Source: Marinobacter sp. Arc7-DN-1 (GTDB taxonomy: Bacteria; Pseudomonadota; Gammaproteobacteria; Pseudomonadales; Oleiphilaceae). From it: a stretch of DNA of 64,000 nt. The notes under the pieces were generated by a model, which searched no databases, was not told where the DNA came from, and was given only the letters and a program-made list of their open reading frames with translations. Made by a program: the position numbers and the translations under genes. Shown one piece after another: positions 46,785-55,349 of the stretch (the stretch's first letter is position 1; each line of letters begins with the position of its first letter). Location: contig NZ_CP031848.1 of NCBI RefSeq assembly GCF_003441595.1, positions 2,976,001-3,040,000 of the forward strand. The letters are read 5' to 3'.

Positions 46785-47465
46785 ATGAAGTTCATTTTCG
46801 AAGTGCATGTCCGGGAAGGTCACACCGCTGAGGAATACGCGGACGCCTGGGTCCGGGCCAGTAAAATCATCCAGCAGGCACCGGGTGCCCGGGGCACTGA
46901 GCTGCACCGCAAGATCGGCGCCCCCAATACCCTGATTGCGATTGCATCCTGGGAAAGCAAAAAACAGCGGGACGTCATGGAGAAGCAACATGATCCGGAC
47001 GTGGCAGCCATCATTCGCAGCGCAGCGCCGTTTGTGGAGATCAGGCCCATTGGTGAGTTCGAGGACCCGGAATGGGTTGTGATGCCCCCCGTGACAGAAT
47101 CAGGCAACACCATCCGCGTTTTCTATGACGGCGCCTGCCCCGGTTGCCGGCGAGACCGGCGCCGGTATGAACGCCTGGCGGGCCGTGCCGCGGATCAGGT
47201 GGAATGGGTCGACATTACCGGGCGGGATGAGGAACTGAAGGCCAAAGGCATCGATCCGAAAACGGCGCTTCAGGAACTGCATGTGGAGGACCAGTACGGT
47301 GGTATCCACAGTGAGCTGGACGCCTATGTTCTGTTAATGTCCCGGGCGCCAATACTCAAACCCCTGGCCTGGCTGATCAGTCTGCCGTTGGTTCGACCGC
47401 TACTGCGCCGGCTCTATCATCGCATGGTCACAAGGCGTCTTGAGCGCACCGGCCGGATGCCCTGA
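46785..47465 (+). CDS. ABM domain - DCC (DUF393) fusion protein
   Basis: Two-domain protein of 226 residues; the ATG follows GGGAGG. The first part (1-100) is an antibiotic-biosynthesis-monooxygenase-like ferredoxin fold (MKFIFEVHVREGHTAEEYADAW, RKIGAPNTLIAIASW). The second (about 108-226) is a DUF393 thiol-disulfide oxidoreductase: VFYDGACPGCRRDRRRYERLA has the DGxCxxC-type site (here CPGC), followed by ALQELHVEDQYGGIHSELDAYVLL. A basic C-terminal stretch follows (LRRLYHRMVTRRLERTGRMP). I do not know this combination as a characterised enzyme. Confidence 0.85.
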   Translation: MKFIFEVHVREGHTAEEYADAWVRASKIIQQAPGARGTELHRKIGAPNTLIAIASWESKKQRDVMEKQHDPDVAAIIRSAAPFVEIRPIGEFEDPEWVVMPPVTESGNTIRVFYDGACPGCRRDRRRYERLAGRAADQVEWVDITGRDEELKAKGIDPKTALQELHVEDQYGGIHSELDAYVLLMSRAPILKPLAWLISLPLVRPLLRRLYHRMVTRRLERTGRMP

Positions 47466-47558
47466 TACCGGCCTACGGATTTTCCGGGCAGTGCTCCATA
47501 ATCAGGGCTGCCCGCCAGGAAACGCCGGTTCGCCTTCCTGATGCCCCTGTTTGATCTC

Positions 47559-48002
47559 TCAGACGATCAGAACCGGGCACTTGGCATGGGATGCAACACG
47601 GTGCGACACACTGCCCAGGAACATACCATCCTTGTCACTGTTGGTACCCTGGGCGCCCACGACAATCAGGTCGGCTTCCTTATCGTGGGCGAATCGGGTG
47701 ATCACCTTTGAAGGGCGACCCGCCTTCACAAACCCACGAACTTTGGTGGCACCCTGCTCCCTGGCCAATTCCTTGGCGTCATTGACCACATCCCTGGCGA
47801 AGTCTGACAGCGCCTTGTCCGGAATGTCCATGCCCGCAGGCCGCCCACGTGAGAGCGAGGCCTCGAACAGGCTGTGGTGCTTGTACACGCAGAGGATGTA
47901 GATTTCGGCCTCGGGAATGAGCTTCTGAAGATCTATGGCCTTGTTGAGCGCTTTCAAAGACGTTTTCGACCCGTCCACCGCTACCAGAATCCGTTTGAAC
48001 AT
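47559..48002 (-). CDS. teaD: Universal stress protein TeaD
   Basis: UspA-family ATP-binding protein of 147 residues. [15 protein letters not shown] is the first strand and loop; the nucleotide site is [21 protein letters not shown] (GxxGx9G-S pattern). It is the last gene of the TRAP operon, 35 bases after the large permease, the same order as teaABCD of Halomonas. There TeaD binds ATP and negatively regulates ectoine uptake by TeaABC. Confidence 0.85.
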   Translation of the reverse strand: MFKRILVAVDGSKTSLKALNKAIDLQKLIPEAEIYILCVYKHHSLFEASLSRGRPAGMDIPDKALSDFARDVVNDAKELAREQGATKVRGFVKAGRPSKVITRFAHDKEADLIVVGAQGTNSDKDGMFLGSVSHRVASHAKCPVLIV

Positions 48003-48037
48003 GAGTGTGTCTCCCTGTGGGTTTCCTGTAGCCCGGC

Positions 48038-49321
48038 CTAGCGATAAGCCAGGTCACGAAGGAACAGAGCGATTTGCGGAAAGGTGATGATCAGCGCAGC
48101 GGCCGCGAAGAGTATGACAATGAACGGTGGCGTACCCCGGATCACCTCCCAGTAGGGACGCTTGAAAATCGCGATGGCGGTGAAGATGTCAACACCGAAC
48201 GGCGGCGTGGCCGAGCCAATGGCCACTTGCAGGGTAATTAGTACCCCAACAAGCACAGGGTCCAGGCCGGTGGACTGGATGGCCGGCGCGAAGATGGGGG
48301 TCAATACCAGGATTACCACAATCGGGTCAACAAACATACAGGCAATAAAGAACGAGATGCTGATGGCGATCAGCACACCAACCGGTCCGGCGTTATTGAC
48401 GCCGACGGCTTCAAGGATGGCTTGCGGGATCTGGGCGAACGAGATGATCCAGGAGAAAGCGGTGCCTGCGGCTACCAGAATAAAGACCACCGCCGTAATC
48501 AGGCCGGTGGATTTGGCAATCTTCCAGATATCTGCGCTCTTCAGTGAGCGGAAGATGATGAATTCCAGAATCAGCGCATAGAGCACACATACAGCAGCCG
48601 CCTCAGTGGGGCTGAAGATGCCACCGTAGATACCACCAACGATAATGACCGGAAAACCCAGTGGCCAGAGCGCGTCCCGTGTGGCCACTGCCCGCTCTTT
48701 CCAGCCGGCCTTGTCTTCCGTCGGCAGCTTGTTCGCATGGGCATAAATCAGGCAGTAGATGGAAAACATGGCGAGAATAAGCAGGCCCGGGCCGATACCC
48801 GCGATGAACAGCTCGGCGATGGACGTTTCCGCGACCACACCATAGATAATCATGCCGATGCTCGGCGGGATCAGGAAGGCAATGTCACTGGAGTTGATAA
48901 TCAGTGCCAGTGTGAAGGAGTCGGAGTAGCCCGCTTTCAACAGCTTGGGACGCAGTGGGGAGCCGACAGCGACCACGGTGGCCTGGGTTGAGCCGGACAC
49001 CGCGCCAAACAAGGTGCACGAGGTCGCGGTGCTGATGGCCAGACCGCCCTTGATGTGGCCGATAAAGGACATGACCATGTGAATCAGACGGTCTGCCGAC
49101 TGGCCCCGGGTCATGATATCCGCAGCGAGAATAAACATGGGAACCGCAATGAGCGAAGCGGGCCGGATACCACCCATCATCTGCTGGATCAGGGTTTCCA
49201 TCTGGCTGAGGCCGCCGAAACTCATTATGAAACCGATGATCGCGGCGACGAGCAGGGGGATCATCATCGGGAAGCCGAGGAGCAGCAGCACGAGCATGAT
49301 AAGCATCAGAGTGGTCGCCAT
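48038..49321 (-). CDS. teaC: TRAP transporter large permease TeaC
   Basis: DctM-type permease of 427 residues with about twelve helices. Landmarks are [24 protein letters not shown] at the start, [33 protein letters not shown], and [26 protein letters not shown] near the end. Together with the small subunit it moves the substrate across the inner membrane with Na+. It lies between teaB and teaD with gaps of about 40 and 35 bases. Confidence 0.9.
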   Translation of the reverse strand: MATTLMLIMLVLLLLGFPMMIPLLVAAIIGFIMSFGGLSQMETLIQQMMGGIRPASLIAVPMFILAADIMTRGQSADRLIHMVMSFIGHIKGGLAISTATSCTLFGAVSGSTQATVVAVGSPLRPKLLKAGYSDSFTLALIINSSDIAFLIPPSIGMIIYGVVAETSIAELFIAGIGPGLLILAMFSIYCLIYAHANKLPTEDKAGWKERAVATRDALWPLGFPVIIVGGIYGGIFSPTEAAAVCVLYALILEFIIFRSLKSADIWKIAKSTGLITAVVFILVAAGTAFSWIISFAQIPQAILEAVGVNNAGPVGVLIAISISFFIACMFVDPIVVILVLTPIFAPAIQSTGLDPVLVGVLITLQVAIGSATPPFGVDIFTAIAIFKRPYWEVIRGTPPFIVILFAAAALIITFPQIALFLRDLAYR

Positions 49322-49361
49322 GAGCGAGTCCTTCCTTACGGGTTACTGGCGGATTGGGGAT

Positions 49362-49955
49362 TCACACTTCCGACTCGGTGTCTGCGTAGCCATCTCTTAC
49401 ACTGGTCGACAGGAAAACATCCGGGCTGCGGAAATTCTTGATGGCCGTTAACAGATACTGGATACCGGTGATGGTGAACCCGATGGGTGCCCACACGTAA
49501 ATTATCCACACATCGAAACCCAGTGCTGGTAAGATCCGGCCACGCCCTGCGAGTGTCACGATGTATTCATAGGAGTAGTAAGCCAGAAAGAACATTACCG
49601 CGGAGGTGAACAGGGCAATGATGATCATCAGCACCTTGCGCCCCATCACCGGAAGCGCGTCGAATATGGCCGACATGCGGATGTGTCGACCGTGCCGGGC
49701 GGCATAACCGATCCCGGCAAAGGTAATCAGAATGATCAGTATGCGGTTGACTTCACCGGTGAAGAACATGCTTTGCTGCAGGAGGAACCGTGATATCACG
49801 TTGGCGCAGGTGTTCAGCGCCATCAAGAGCACCCCTGCCGCGAGCATGACGGCTTCCAGCTTGCTGATGAAAACATCAATAGTGCCCAGAAACCCGGGCA
49901 GGCCGGACTCGTAGGTGCCGGTGTCGTCTTCAAGATCCGGGGAATTCTCGGACAT
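49362..49955 (-). CDS. teaB: TRAP transporter small permease TeaB
   Basis: DctQ-type subunit of 197 residues with four helices. MALNTCANVISRFLLQQSMFFTGEVNRILIILITFAGIGYAARHGRHIRMSAIFDALP is the family signature (helix 2 with the ARxGxHI loop). The N terminus is long, acidic and hydrophilic. It lies between the binding protein and teaC. Confidence 0.88.
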   Translation of the reverse strand: MSENSPDLEDDTGTYESGLPGFLGTIDVFISKLEAVMLAAGVLLMALNTCANVISRFLLQQSMFFTGEVNRILIILITFAGIGYAARHGRHIRMSAIFDALPVMGRKVLMIIIALFTSAVMFFLAYYSYEYIVTLAGRGRILPALGFDVWIIYVWAPIGFTITGIQYLLTAIKNFRSPDVFLSTSVRDGYADTESEV

Positions 49956-50064
49956 GGGGTCTGCTCCAGAACATGTCGCTCCCGGCCGGTAGGACCTCCC
50001 CGGCGGGGCGGGGTTTAATCCGCTTCCCGCTGGCGAGGGCCGGCGGGAATGGTTCGTTGCAGGT

Positions 50065-51093
50065 TCAGTCGTTCTGAACTTCTTTAAGGTCTTCCTTGAA
50101 CTGGTTCAGCAGTTCTTTACCGCTCTCACCGGTCATCTCGATGAACTTCTTTTCAACCTGCGGCGCACGGGCCTTGAAGGCTTCAATCTGTTCTTCGTTC
50201 AGGCGGGTGACCGTGACATTATCGCTGGCCTTCCTGATCTTGGCCAGGGCTTCGTCCGCGAGGCCGTCGATGTGCACGATAATTTCTTCAAAGGCGTAAT
50301 CCGCCGCGTCCTGAACCAGTTTCTTGTCCGCATCAGACAAGCGGTTGTAGAAATCCTGGTTGGCCATCATGGCGGTGGTGAACCAGCCGTGGCTCGTGAA
50401 GACCAGATTCGGGGACACTTCATACAGGCCGCCGGACTCGATCCAGAAGATCGGATTTTCCTGGCCCTGGATCATGTTGGTCTGCAGGGCGCCGTATACT
50501 TCACCCCAGGGCAGCGGGGTCGGGGTTGCACCGAAGGCGGAATAGGTCTCGGAAAGAAGCGGGTTGGTCATAACCCGGATCTTCTTGTTGTTGAAGTCAG
50601 CAGGCTTGGTGACCGGCTCATCGACGGTCACAACCATTTCCCCTTCCGGGTACATCTTCAGGAGCTCGAGACCTTTGTCCGCGTAAAGTTTCGGGAAGTC
50701 TTCGTTGATGGCTTCGCTTTCCCGGAAGAACTTGATGACCGTGTCCATGTCGGTCGGCATCAGGTAGGGGATGAAGAAGATCTGGGCCTCGGGAATGAGG
50801 GACCCGGTGAAACCGGGGGACTGGTTTACGAAGTTCAGGATGCCCGCCTGGGTCTGCTCCATGATGTCGTCGGACTCGCCCAGTTCACCGAAACGGTAAA
50901 TCTGCAGGGTGTGATCGGAATTGTCCTCAATGTATTCCTTGAACTTGTAAGCGAATACATCCTGCACGTCGCCTTCATACTCTTCATGGGCATACCGCCA
51001 GTTGGCGGCATTCACAGAGTTTGCCGCGGTCATGGCCGCGAATGCGAACGCTGAAATTCCGGCCAGTTTCTTGAACGTACTCATGCTGCTCAT
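50065..51093 (-). CDS. teaA: Ectoine/hydroxyectoine-binding TRAP protein TeaA
   Basis: Periplasmic binding protein of 342 residues. The ATG after GGAGA was chosen over a longer frame; a second Met lies three codons on. The mature part matches, as far as I recall it, Halomonas TeaA closely, including NWRYAHEEYEGDVQDVFA, YRFGELGESDDIMEQTQ and NQSPGFTGSLIPEAQIFFIPYLMP. ENPIFWIESGGLYEVSPNL also matches. Those segments contain ligand-contact residues of TeaA. So the likely ligands are ectoine and hydroxyectoine, taken up as compatible solutes or carbon and nitrogen sources. A sigma-54-like sequence lies upstream. Confidence 0.88.
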   Translation of the reverse strand: MSSMSTFKKLAGISAFAFAAMTAANSVNAANWRYAHEEYEGDVQDVFAYKFKEYIEDNSDHTLQIYRFGELGESDDIMEQTQAGILNFVNQSPGFTGSLIPEAQIFFIPYLMPTDMDTVIKFFRESEAINEDFPKLYADKGLELLKMYPEGEMVVTVDEPVTKPADFNNKKIRVMTNPLLSETYSAFGATPTPLPWGEVYGALQTNMIQGQENPIFWIESGGLYEVSPNLVFTSHGWFTTAMMANQDFYNRLSDADKKLVQDAADYAFEEIIVHIDGLADEALAKIRKASDNVTVTRLNEEQIEAFKARAPQVEKKFIEMTGESGKELLNQFKEDLKEVQND

Positions 51094-51168
51094 CGGGTTT
51101 TCTCCGTTCGTTTTTTTGCTGAAATTTATTGTTACATTAATAAAGACTGGCAAAACAACGTGGTTTTC

Positions 51169-51184
51169 GCAAGAAAACGGCCAA
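51169..51184 (-). promoter_or_regulatory. Possible sigma-54 promoter of tea operon
   Basis: TTGGCCGTTTTCTTGC on the minus strand keeps GG-N10-GC but departs from the consensus between the two boxes. The start would be near 51157, giving a 64-base leader. No activator site was found; a sigma-70 start from TTGCCA closer to the gene is an alternative. Confidence 0.3.
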
Positions 51185-51234
51185 AACAATAATTTCAGGG
51201 GCACAGGGTTTAGCGGTTTCGCAAGTTTATGAAA

Positions 51235-51774
51235 TCACGGTTTATTTGTATCTGAAAGGCAGGTTTCGAGGAATTGGCGGAACTCAATGAGCACACGCCC
51301 GATGCTGTTTTCCAGCCGGTGGCCATCGGGCAGAACCAGAATGGGCATCCCTTGCTTCCGGGCCAGATCAAGCACGGGCGCAACCGGCACGACGTTGTCG
51401 TCCCAGCCATGAATGACCTGGCTATGGCGGGCCCGGATCGTCGGGCTGGACTGGGGGTACTTCGCCATGGCCAGCGCCGGTGCGAGAAGGAAGCAGCCCA
51501 GGACCGGAGTTTCCGAACTGGTCTGCGCACATACCCAGCCGCCCATGCTGGAGCCGGCCAGAATGGAGTTGTCCGGATTTGCGCCGCACCCAGCCATGGC
51601 TTCGCGCATTTGCGCCAGCCGGAGAGCCGGGTCTTTCGTGCCGCGGTGGTCGATGGCATGGGCCTGAACGTTTCGGAAGGTTTCGGCCTCGGCTTTCATG
51701 GCCTGGATCTTGGTGCTGCCTGGCCCGCTTTCCAGGCCGTGGGAGAGGAAGACGTGAGTTGTGATGTCGGTCAT
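51235..51774 (-). CDS. YqiA-like alpha/beta hydrolase
   Basis: Small serine esterase of 179 residues from MTDITTHVFLSHGLESGPGSTK; a longer upstream frame has no coding character. The nucleophile elbow is ILAGSSMGGWVCAQTS (Ser in GSSMG). The acid and His come from SQVIHGWDDNVVPVAPVLDLARKQ and LPDGHRLENSIGRVLIEF. The order matches the YqiA/YcfP group. It is close behind the enoyl-CoA hydratase gene but separated by a 166-base gap with no recognisable gene. Confidence 0.8.
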   Translation of the reverse strand: MTDITTHVFLSHGLESGPGSTKIQAMKAEAETFRNVQAHAIDHRGTKDPALRLAQMREAMAGCGANPDNSILAGSSMGGWVCAQTSSETPVLGCFLLAPALAMAKYPQSSPTIRARHSQVIHGWDDNVVPVAPVLDLARKQGMPILVLPDGHRLENSIGRVLIEFRQFLETCLSDTNKP

Positions 51775-51940
51775 GGTTAATACGGCTCCAGTGCTGATTG
51801 ACGCGATGGAATCGGTGCTCCGGGTGCTCAGGAGCCGCCCAGCAACTGCAGCCTCAGGAAGTCTTTGACGCTGGCTTTCTCGCCGGCATTCCAAAGACCA
51901 TCCATGCAATCCGGGGCGACCGACTGGCTTGCCGGCATGC

Positions 51941-52717
51941 TCAGAACTGGCCGTGGCGGCCAGCACCCTCTTTGAATTTCCGGGCGCCGGCAATGGCTTC
52001 TTCAAACACCACTGGATAGCCCGATGCACCTTCCGCGATCAGCGCCTCCCGGATTGCCAGGTCCCACTGGTGCATGGCGGACGCCCGGTCGGCACGGAGG
52101 CATCGCTGGGGAAAGCCGGCAATGGTTTTTGCCAGTTCCTGCGCCGTTGCCAGGGCTGAGCCGTCCGGGACCACCTGGTTGGCCAGGCCTATGCTCAGAG
52201 CTTCCTCCGAATTGACGGGGCGGCCGGTCAGAATCATGTCCATGGCCCTGCCATGGCCCACGATCCGGGGTAGCCGGATGGTTCCGCCATCAATCAGGGG
52301 AACGCCCCAGCGGCGGCAGAACACACCAAAGACAGCGGATGCCTCGACGATCCGCATGTCGCACATCAGGGCCAGCTCCAGGCCGCCGGCGACGGCATAG
52401 CCGGAGACAGCGGCAATCACCGGCTTGGACAAATGCATCCGGGTCGGGCCCATCGGTCCGTGGCCGGTACCGTGGGGGTCGATTTTGTTACGTCTGTTCT
52501 CGTCGCCCATCGCCTCGAGATCCGCCCCGGAGCAAAAGTTGCCCCCGGCACCGGCGAGTACGGCGACGTTCAAGGCGTCGTTTTCCTCGAATTCGGTGAA
52601 CGCCCGGCGCAGCGCTTCGGCGGTGGGGCCGTCCACCGCATTGCGTTTTTCCGGTCGATTGAGGGTGATGGTAAAAGCGCCATTGTGATGGTTCGTGAGT
52701 ACGGATTGTTCATTCAT
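51941..52717 (-). CDS. Enoyl-CoA hydratase/isomerase family protein
   Basis: Crotonase-fold enzyme of 258 residues. Landmarks are NRPEKRNAVDGPTAEALRRAF, the oxyanion segment AGGNFCSGADLEAM, SKPVIAAVSGYAVAGGLELALMCDMRI, and FCRRWGVPLIDGGTIRLPRIVGHGRAMDMILTGRPV. In place of the second catalytic Glu of classical hydratases, the region reads GVFCRRWGVPLIDGG without Glu; Asp is nearby. So the reaction may not be hydration. The physiological substrate is unknown. Confidence 0.9.
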   Translation of the reverse strand: MNEQSVLTNHHNGAFTITLNRPEKRNAVDGPTAEALRRAFTEFEENDALNVAVLAGAGGNFCSGADLEAMGDENRRNKIDPHGTGHGPMGPTRMHLSKPVIAAVSGYAVAGGLELALMCDMRIVEASAVFGVFCRRWGVPLIDGGTIRLPRIVGHGRAMDMILTGRPVNSEEALSIGLANQVVPDGSALATAQELAKTIAGFPQRCLRADRASAMHQWDLAIREALIAEGASGYPVVFEEAIAGARKFKEGAGRHGQF

Positions 52718-52781
52718 CGTCCGATCCTGTTATTGTTGAACTGGCGGGATTGAGTGGATAGCAAGCCGAAGGAGAACCTCC

Positions 52782-53537
52782 GTGCAGCAAAGCGCGTTCT
52801 ATGAAAACGATACCACCCTCGCCCAGTACCTGGAATTTCATTTCGGCGAACGGTGGCATGGCGAGGCCAATTTTCCCAAGGCTCTGGCCGATGCGGCCAT
52901 GGATGCGATGGACGGCCGGCCGCTGAAACGCGCACTGGATATCGGCTGTGCCTGTGGCAGAACCGGCTTTGAGCTGGCCCGTTATTTTCAGCACGTGGAC
53001 GGCATCGATTTCTCCAGCGCCTTCGTGGGCAAGTGTCAGGAGCTGGCCCGGGAAAAAGTGGTGCGCTATGCCCGTCCGGAAGAGGGCGAACTGGTGAGTC
53101 ATCAGGAGCGGACTCTGGCCTCCCTGGGGCTGGAAGAGGCAGCCGGCCGGGTGGCATTCCACCAGGGCGACGCCTGCAATCTGGAGCCACGGTTTACCGG
53201 TTACGATCTGGTGCTGGCGGGCAACCTGATTGACCGCCTGTATCAGCCGTCGCTTTTTCTGACCACCATCCACGAGCGGATCAACGAACTCGGCCTGCTG
53301 GTGATTGCCTCACCCTACACCTGGCTGGAGGAATACACTCCGAGGGCTCAGTGGGTTGGCGGGTTCAAAAAGAACGGTGAGGACTTCTTCACGTTCGATG
53401 GTCTGGCCGAGATGCTGGCGCCCCATTTCCGGCTGCTGGTTGAGCCCCGCAGCCTGCCGTTCGTTATCCGGGAAACCCGGAACAAATTCCAGCACAGCTT
53501 CTCCGAGCTGACGGTCTGGGAAAAAGTGAGCCAGTGA
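52782..53537 (+). CDS. Ovothiol-type 4-mercaptohistidine N1-methyltransferase, stand-alone
   Basis: SAM-dependent methyltransferase of 251 residues; the GTG start follows AAGGAG. Motif I is ALDIGCACGRTGFELARYF (about 51-69), and VDGIDFSSAFVGKCQELA and FTGYDLVLAGNLIDRLYQPSLFLTTI follow. The opening YENDTTLAQYLEFHFGERWHG and ASPYTWLEEYTPRAQWVGGFKKNG match, from memory, the TIGR04345-type domain that methylates 4-mercaptohistidine in ovothiol synthesis. In many bacteria it is fused to OvoA or sits next to it; here no sulfoxide synthase lies nearby. Confidence 0.75.
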   Translation: MQQSAFYENDTTLAQYLEFHFGERWHGEANFPKALADAAMDAMDGRPLKRALDIGCACGRTGFELARYFQHVDGIDFSSAFVGKCQELAREKVVRYARPEEGELVSHQERTLASLGLEEAAGRVAFHQGDACNLEPRFTGYDLVLAGNLIDRLYQPSLFLTTIHERINELGLLVIASPYTWLEEYTPRAQWVGGFKKNGEDFFTFDGLAEMLAPHFRLLVEPRSLPFVIRETRNKFQHSFSELTVWEKVSQ

Positions 53538-53602
53538 GCGGAGTGAGGGCAGGGGACTTCCCCGGTTTTTTTATGCCTGAAAAAAAGTAAGGACATGGCA
53601 GG

Positions 53603-54343
53603 ATGAGGACCATTGCGTTTTACAGTCTCAAGGGCGGTGTGGGTAAAACTGCAGCTGCGGTGAACATCGCCTATCTGGCCAGCCAGGCCGGCTACGCCAC
53701 CCTGCTCTGGGATCTGGATCCCCAGGGGGCGTCCAGCTGGTATCTGGCGGGTGCTGACGAGGTGAAGGGGCACAAACTTTCACACCTGCTGAAGGGCAAA
53801 ACCCCCATCGCCGAGTTTATCCACGAAAGCGAATACGCCAATCTGGATTTCATTCCATCCCATACCAGTTTCCGTAACCTCGATGTGAAGCTGGGTCAGG
53901 AAGACGGCAGCAACCTGATCAAGCAGTGGCTGGCGCCGCTCTCGGAGGAGACCAGCCTGGTGATTCTCGACTGCCCGCCTTCACTGTCGAGGCTTTCCGA
54001 GCAGGTGCTCAAAGCTGCCGACGAAGTGTTTGTGCCGGTAATTCCTACCTGGCTTTCCCTCAACAGCTGGAAGCAGTTGCAGGAGTTCTCGAAGGACAAG
54101 AAACTGAAGCCCTCCAAACTGCACCCGTTCTATTCCATGGCGGATCGGCGCAAGGGCCTGCATCGGGAGCTGATTGACGCCCAGGATGAAATTCTGCCCA
54201 AGGGCCTGAAAACCATCATCCCGAACGCCAGTGTGGTTGAGAAAATGGGCGAGGAAGGCACACCGGTGGAGTTGCTGGCGCCCGGTTCGGTGGCGGCAGA
54301 CGCCTATCGCAGGCTGTGGAAAGAGATCCGCCGCCTGCTCTGA
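53603..54343 (+). CDS. ParA-family ATPase, orphan
   Basis: Deviant Walker ATPase of 246 residues. KGGVGKT (residues 10-16) gives the signature Lys. LLWDLDPQGASSWYL, LVILDCPPSLSRLSEQVL and the following VPVIPTWLSLNSWKQL form the Walker A' and B regions. No ParB gene or parS-like repeat was seen. Relatives in similar genomes are stand-alone, so a role in positioning a protein or sensing cell size cannot be inferred. Confidence 0.85.
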   Translation: MRTIAFYSLKGGVGKTAAAVNIAYLASQAGYATLLWDLDPQGASSWYLAGADEVKGHKLSHLLKGKTPIAEFIHESEYANLDFIPSHTSFRNLDVKLGQEDGSNLIKQWLAPLSEETSLVILDCPPSLSRLSEQVLKAADEVFVPVIPTWLSLNSWKQLQEFSKDKKLKPSKLHPFYSMADRRKGLHRELIDAQDEILPKGLKTIIPNASVVEKMGEEGTPVELLAPGSVAADAYRRLWKEIRRLL

Positions 54344-54345
54344 AT

Positions 54346-55122
54346 TCAGGTGCGCGAGAGCTTTTCCCGGCGCAGGGAGCGCTCCAGCCGCCGATGATTC
54401 TCGGTTCTTTCCGAAAGCACTTTCTGCACATACTGGATGTGGGTGCCGGCCAGTTCCCGGGCATCCTCGGCCCGTCCGTCCATGATCGCCTCGAACAGCA
54501 TCCGGTGCTGCTCCACAAGGCCCTGCCGGGTTTCCGCTTCTCGCTGATACATGCCACCGATGTTGGTCACCACGTTGCTTTTGAGCATGTTGAACAGGTT
54601 GCGGATGGTGTGCAGCAGAATCACATTGTGGCTGGCTTCGGCAATGGCCAGGTGAAACTGGGCATCGGCCGCTCCCTCGGCCTCAAGGTCCCGGTCGGTA
54701 TCTTTTCCATAGCAGGCCTGCAGCGCCTCATAAGCGCTCCTCAGATGGTTCCTGTCCACCTCGGTGGCCCGGAGTGCTGCATAGTAGGCGCAATCGGCCT
54801 CAAGCGTGTGCCGGAACTCGAGCAGGTCGCGTTGTGCTTCGGGCCGGTTCTCAAGCAGGGGAATCAACGGGTCGCTGAAGCTGCCGCCCAGGGCCTCGGT
54901 TACGAAATTGCCACCGCCCTGGCGGCTCAGCAGCAGGCCCTTTGCTGTCATTCTCTGGATTGCCTCCCGCAGGGAGGGGCGCGACACCCCGAACTGCTCT
55001 GCCAGGACCCGTTCCGGAGGCAGCCGTTCACCCGGCTGCAGGGTGCCTTCCAGGATCATGGTTTCCAGTTGCTCAACGATGGTGTCTGCGAGTCTGCGGG
55101 GTGCGATGTGTCCGATGTCCAT
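54346..55122 (-). CDS. lldR: FCD-type GntR regulator LldR/LutR-like
   Basis: Regulator of 258 residues. The N-terminal winged HTH shows LADTIVEQLETMILEGTLQPGERLPPERVLAEQFGVSRPSLREAIQRM, typical of the FadR subgroup of GntR. The FCD ligand domain (about 90-225) has LEFRHTLEADCAYYAALRATEVD and QFHLAIAEASHNVILLHTI, with His residues likely to hold a metal and bind lactate. It is divergent from lutABC-dld, and two perfect LldR-type operators lie in the gap. Confidence 0.9.
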   Translation of the reverse strand: MDIGHIAPRRLADTIVEQLETMILEGTLQPGERLPPERVLAEQFGVSRPSLREAIQRMTAKGLLLSRQGGGNFVTEALGGSFSDPLIPLLENRPEAQRDLLEFRHTLEADCAYYAALRATEVDRNHLRSAYEALQACYGKDTDRDLEAEGAADAQFHLAIAEASHNVILLHTIRNLFNMLKSNVVTNIGGMYQREAETRQGLVEQHRMLFEAIMDGRAEDARELAGTHIQYVQKVLSERTENHRRLERSLRREKLSRT

Positions 55123-55151
55123 TGATGCTCGTCTCGTGCTTCGGTGACTGA

Positions 55152-55170
55152 GTATTGGTCATACCAATAC
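55152..55170. promoter_or_regulatory. LldR operator O1
   Basis: GTATTGGT-CAT-ACCAATAC has perfect eight-base arms and the TTGGT-N3-ACCAA core of E. coli LldR operators. It lies 29 bases upstream of the regulator gene, so it probably gives autoregulation. Confidence 0.75.
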
Positions 55171-55290
55171 CAAAAAATCCCCTCCGCGGCTACGAGTCAG
55201 TCTGAATTCCTAACCAGTGCGACTAATGTCTGGGTTAAATCCTTTGACATCCGTATCAATTATCCCATACCTTGGATGAGTATCTTTGTC

Positions 55291-55307
55291 AATTGGTATT
55301 ACCAATT
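55291..55307. promoter_or_regulatory. LldR operator O2
   Basis: AATTGGT-ATT-ACCAATT is a perfect palindrome with the same core as O1. It is 42 bases upstream of lutA. The centres of O1 and O2 are 138 bases apart, about 13 helical turns, so a bridging loop is feasible. Confidence 0.8.
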
Positions 55308-55349
55308 TTCCAATGCGCAGTCCTGAGCTTTTCGTAGAGGCGCCGCCTG

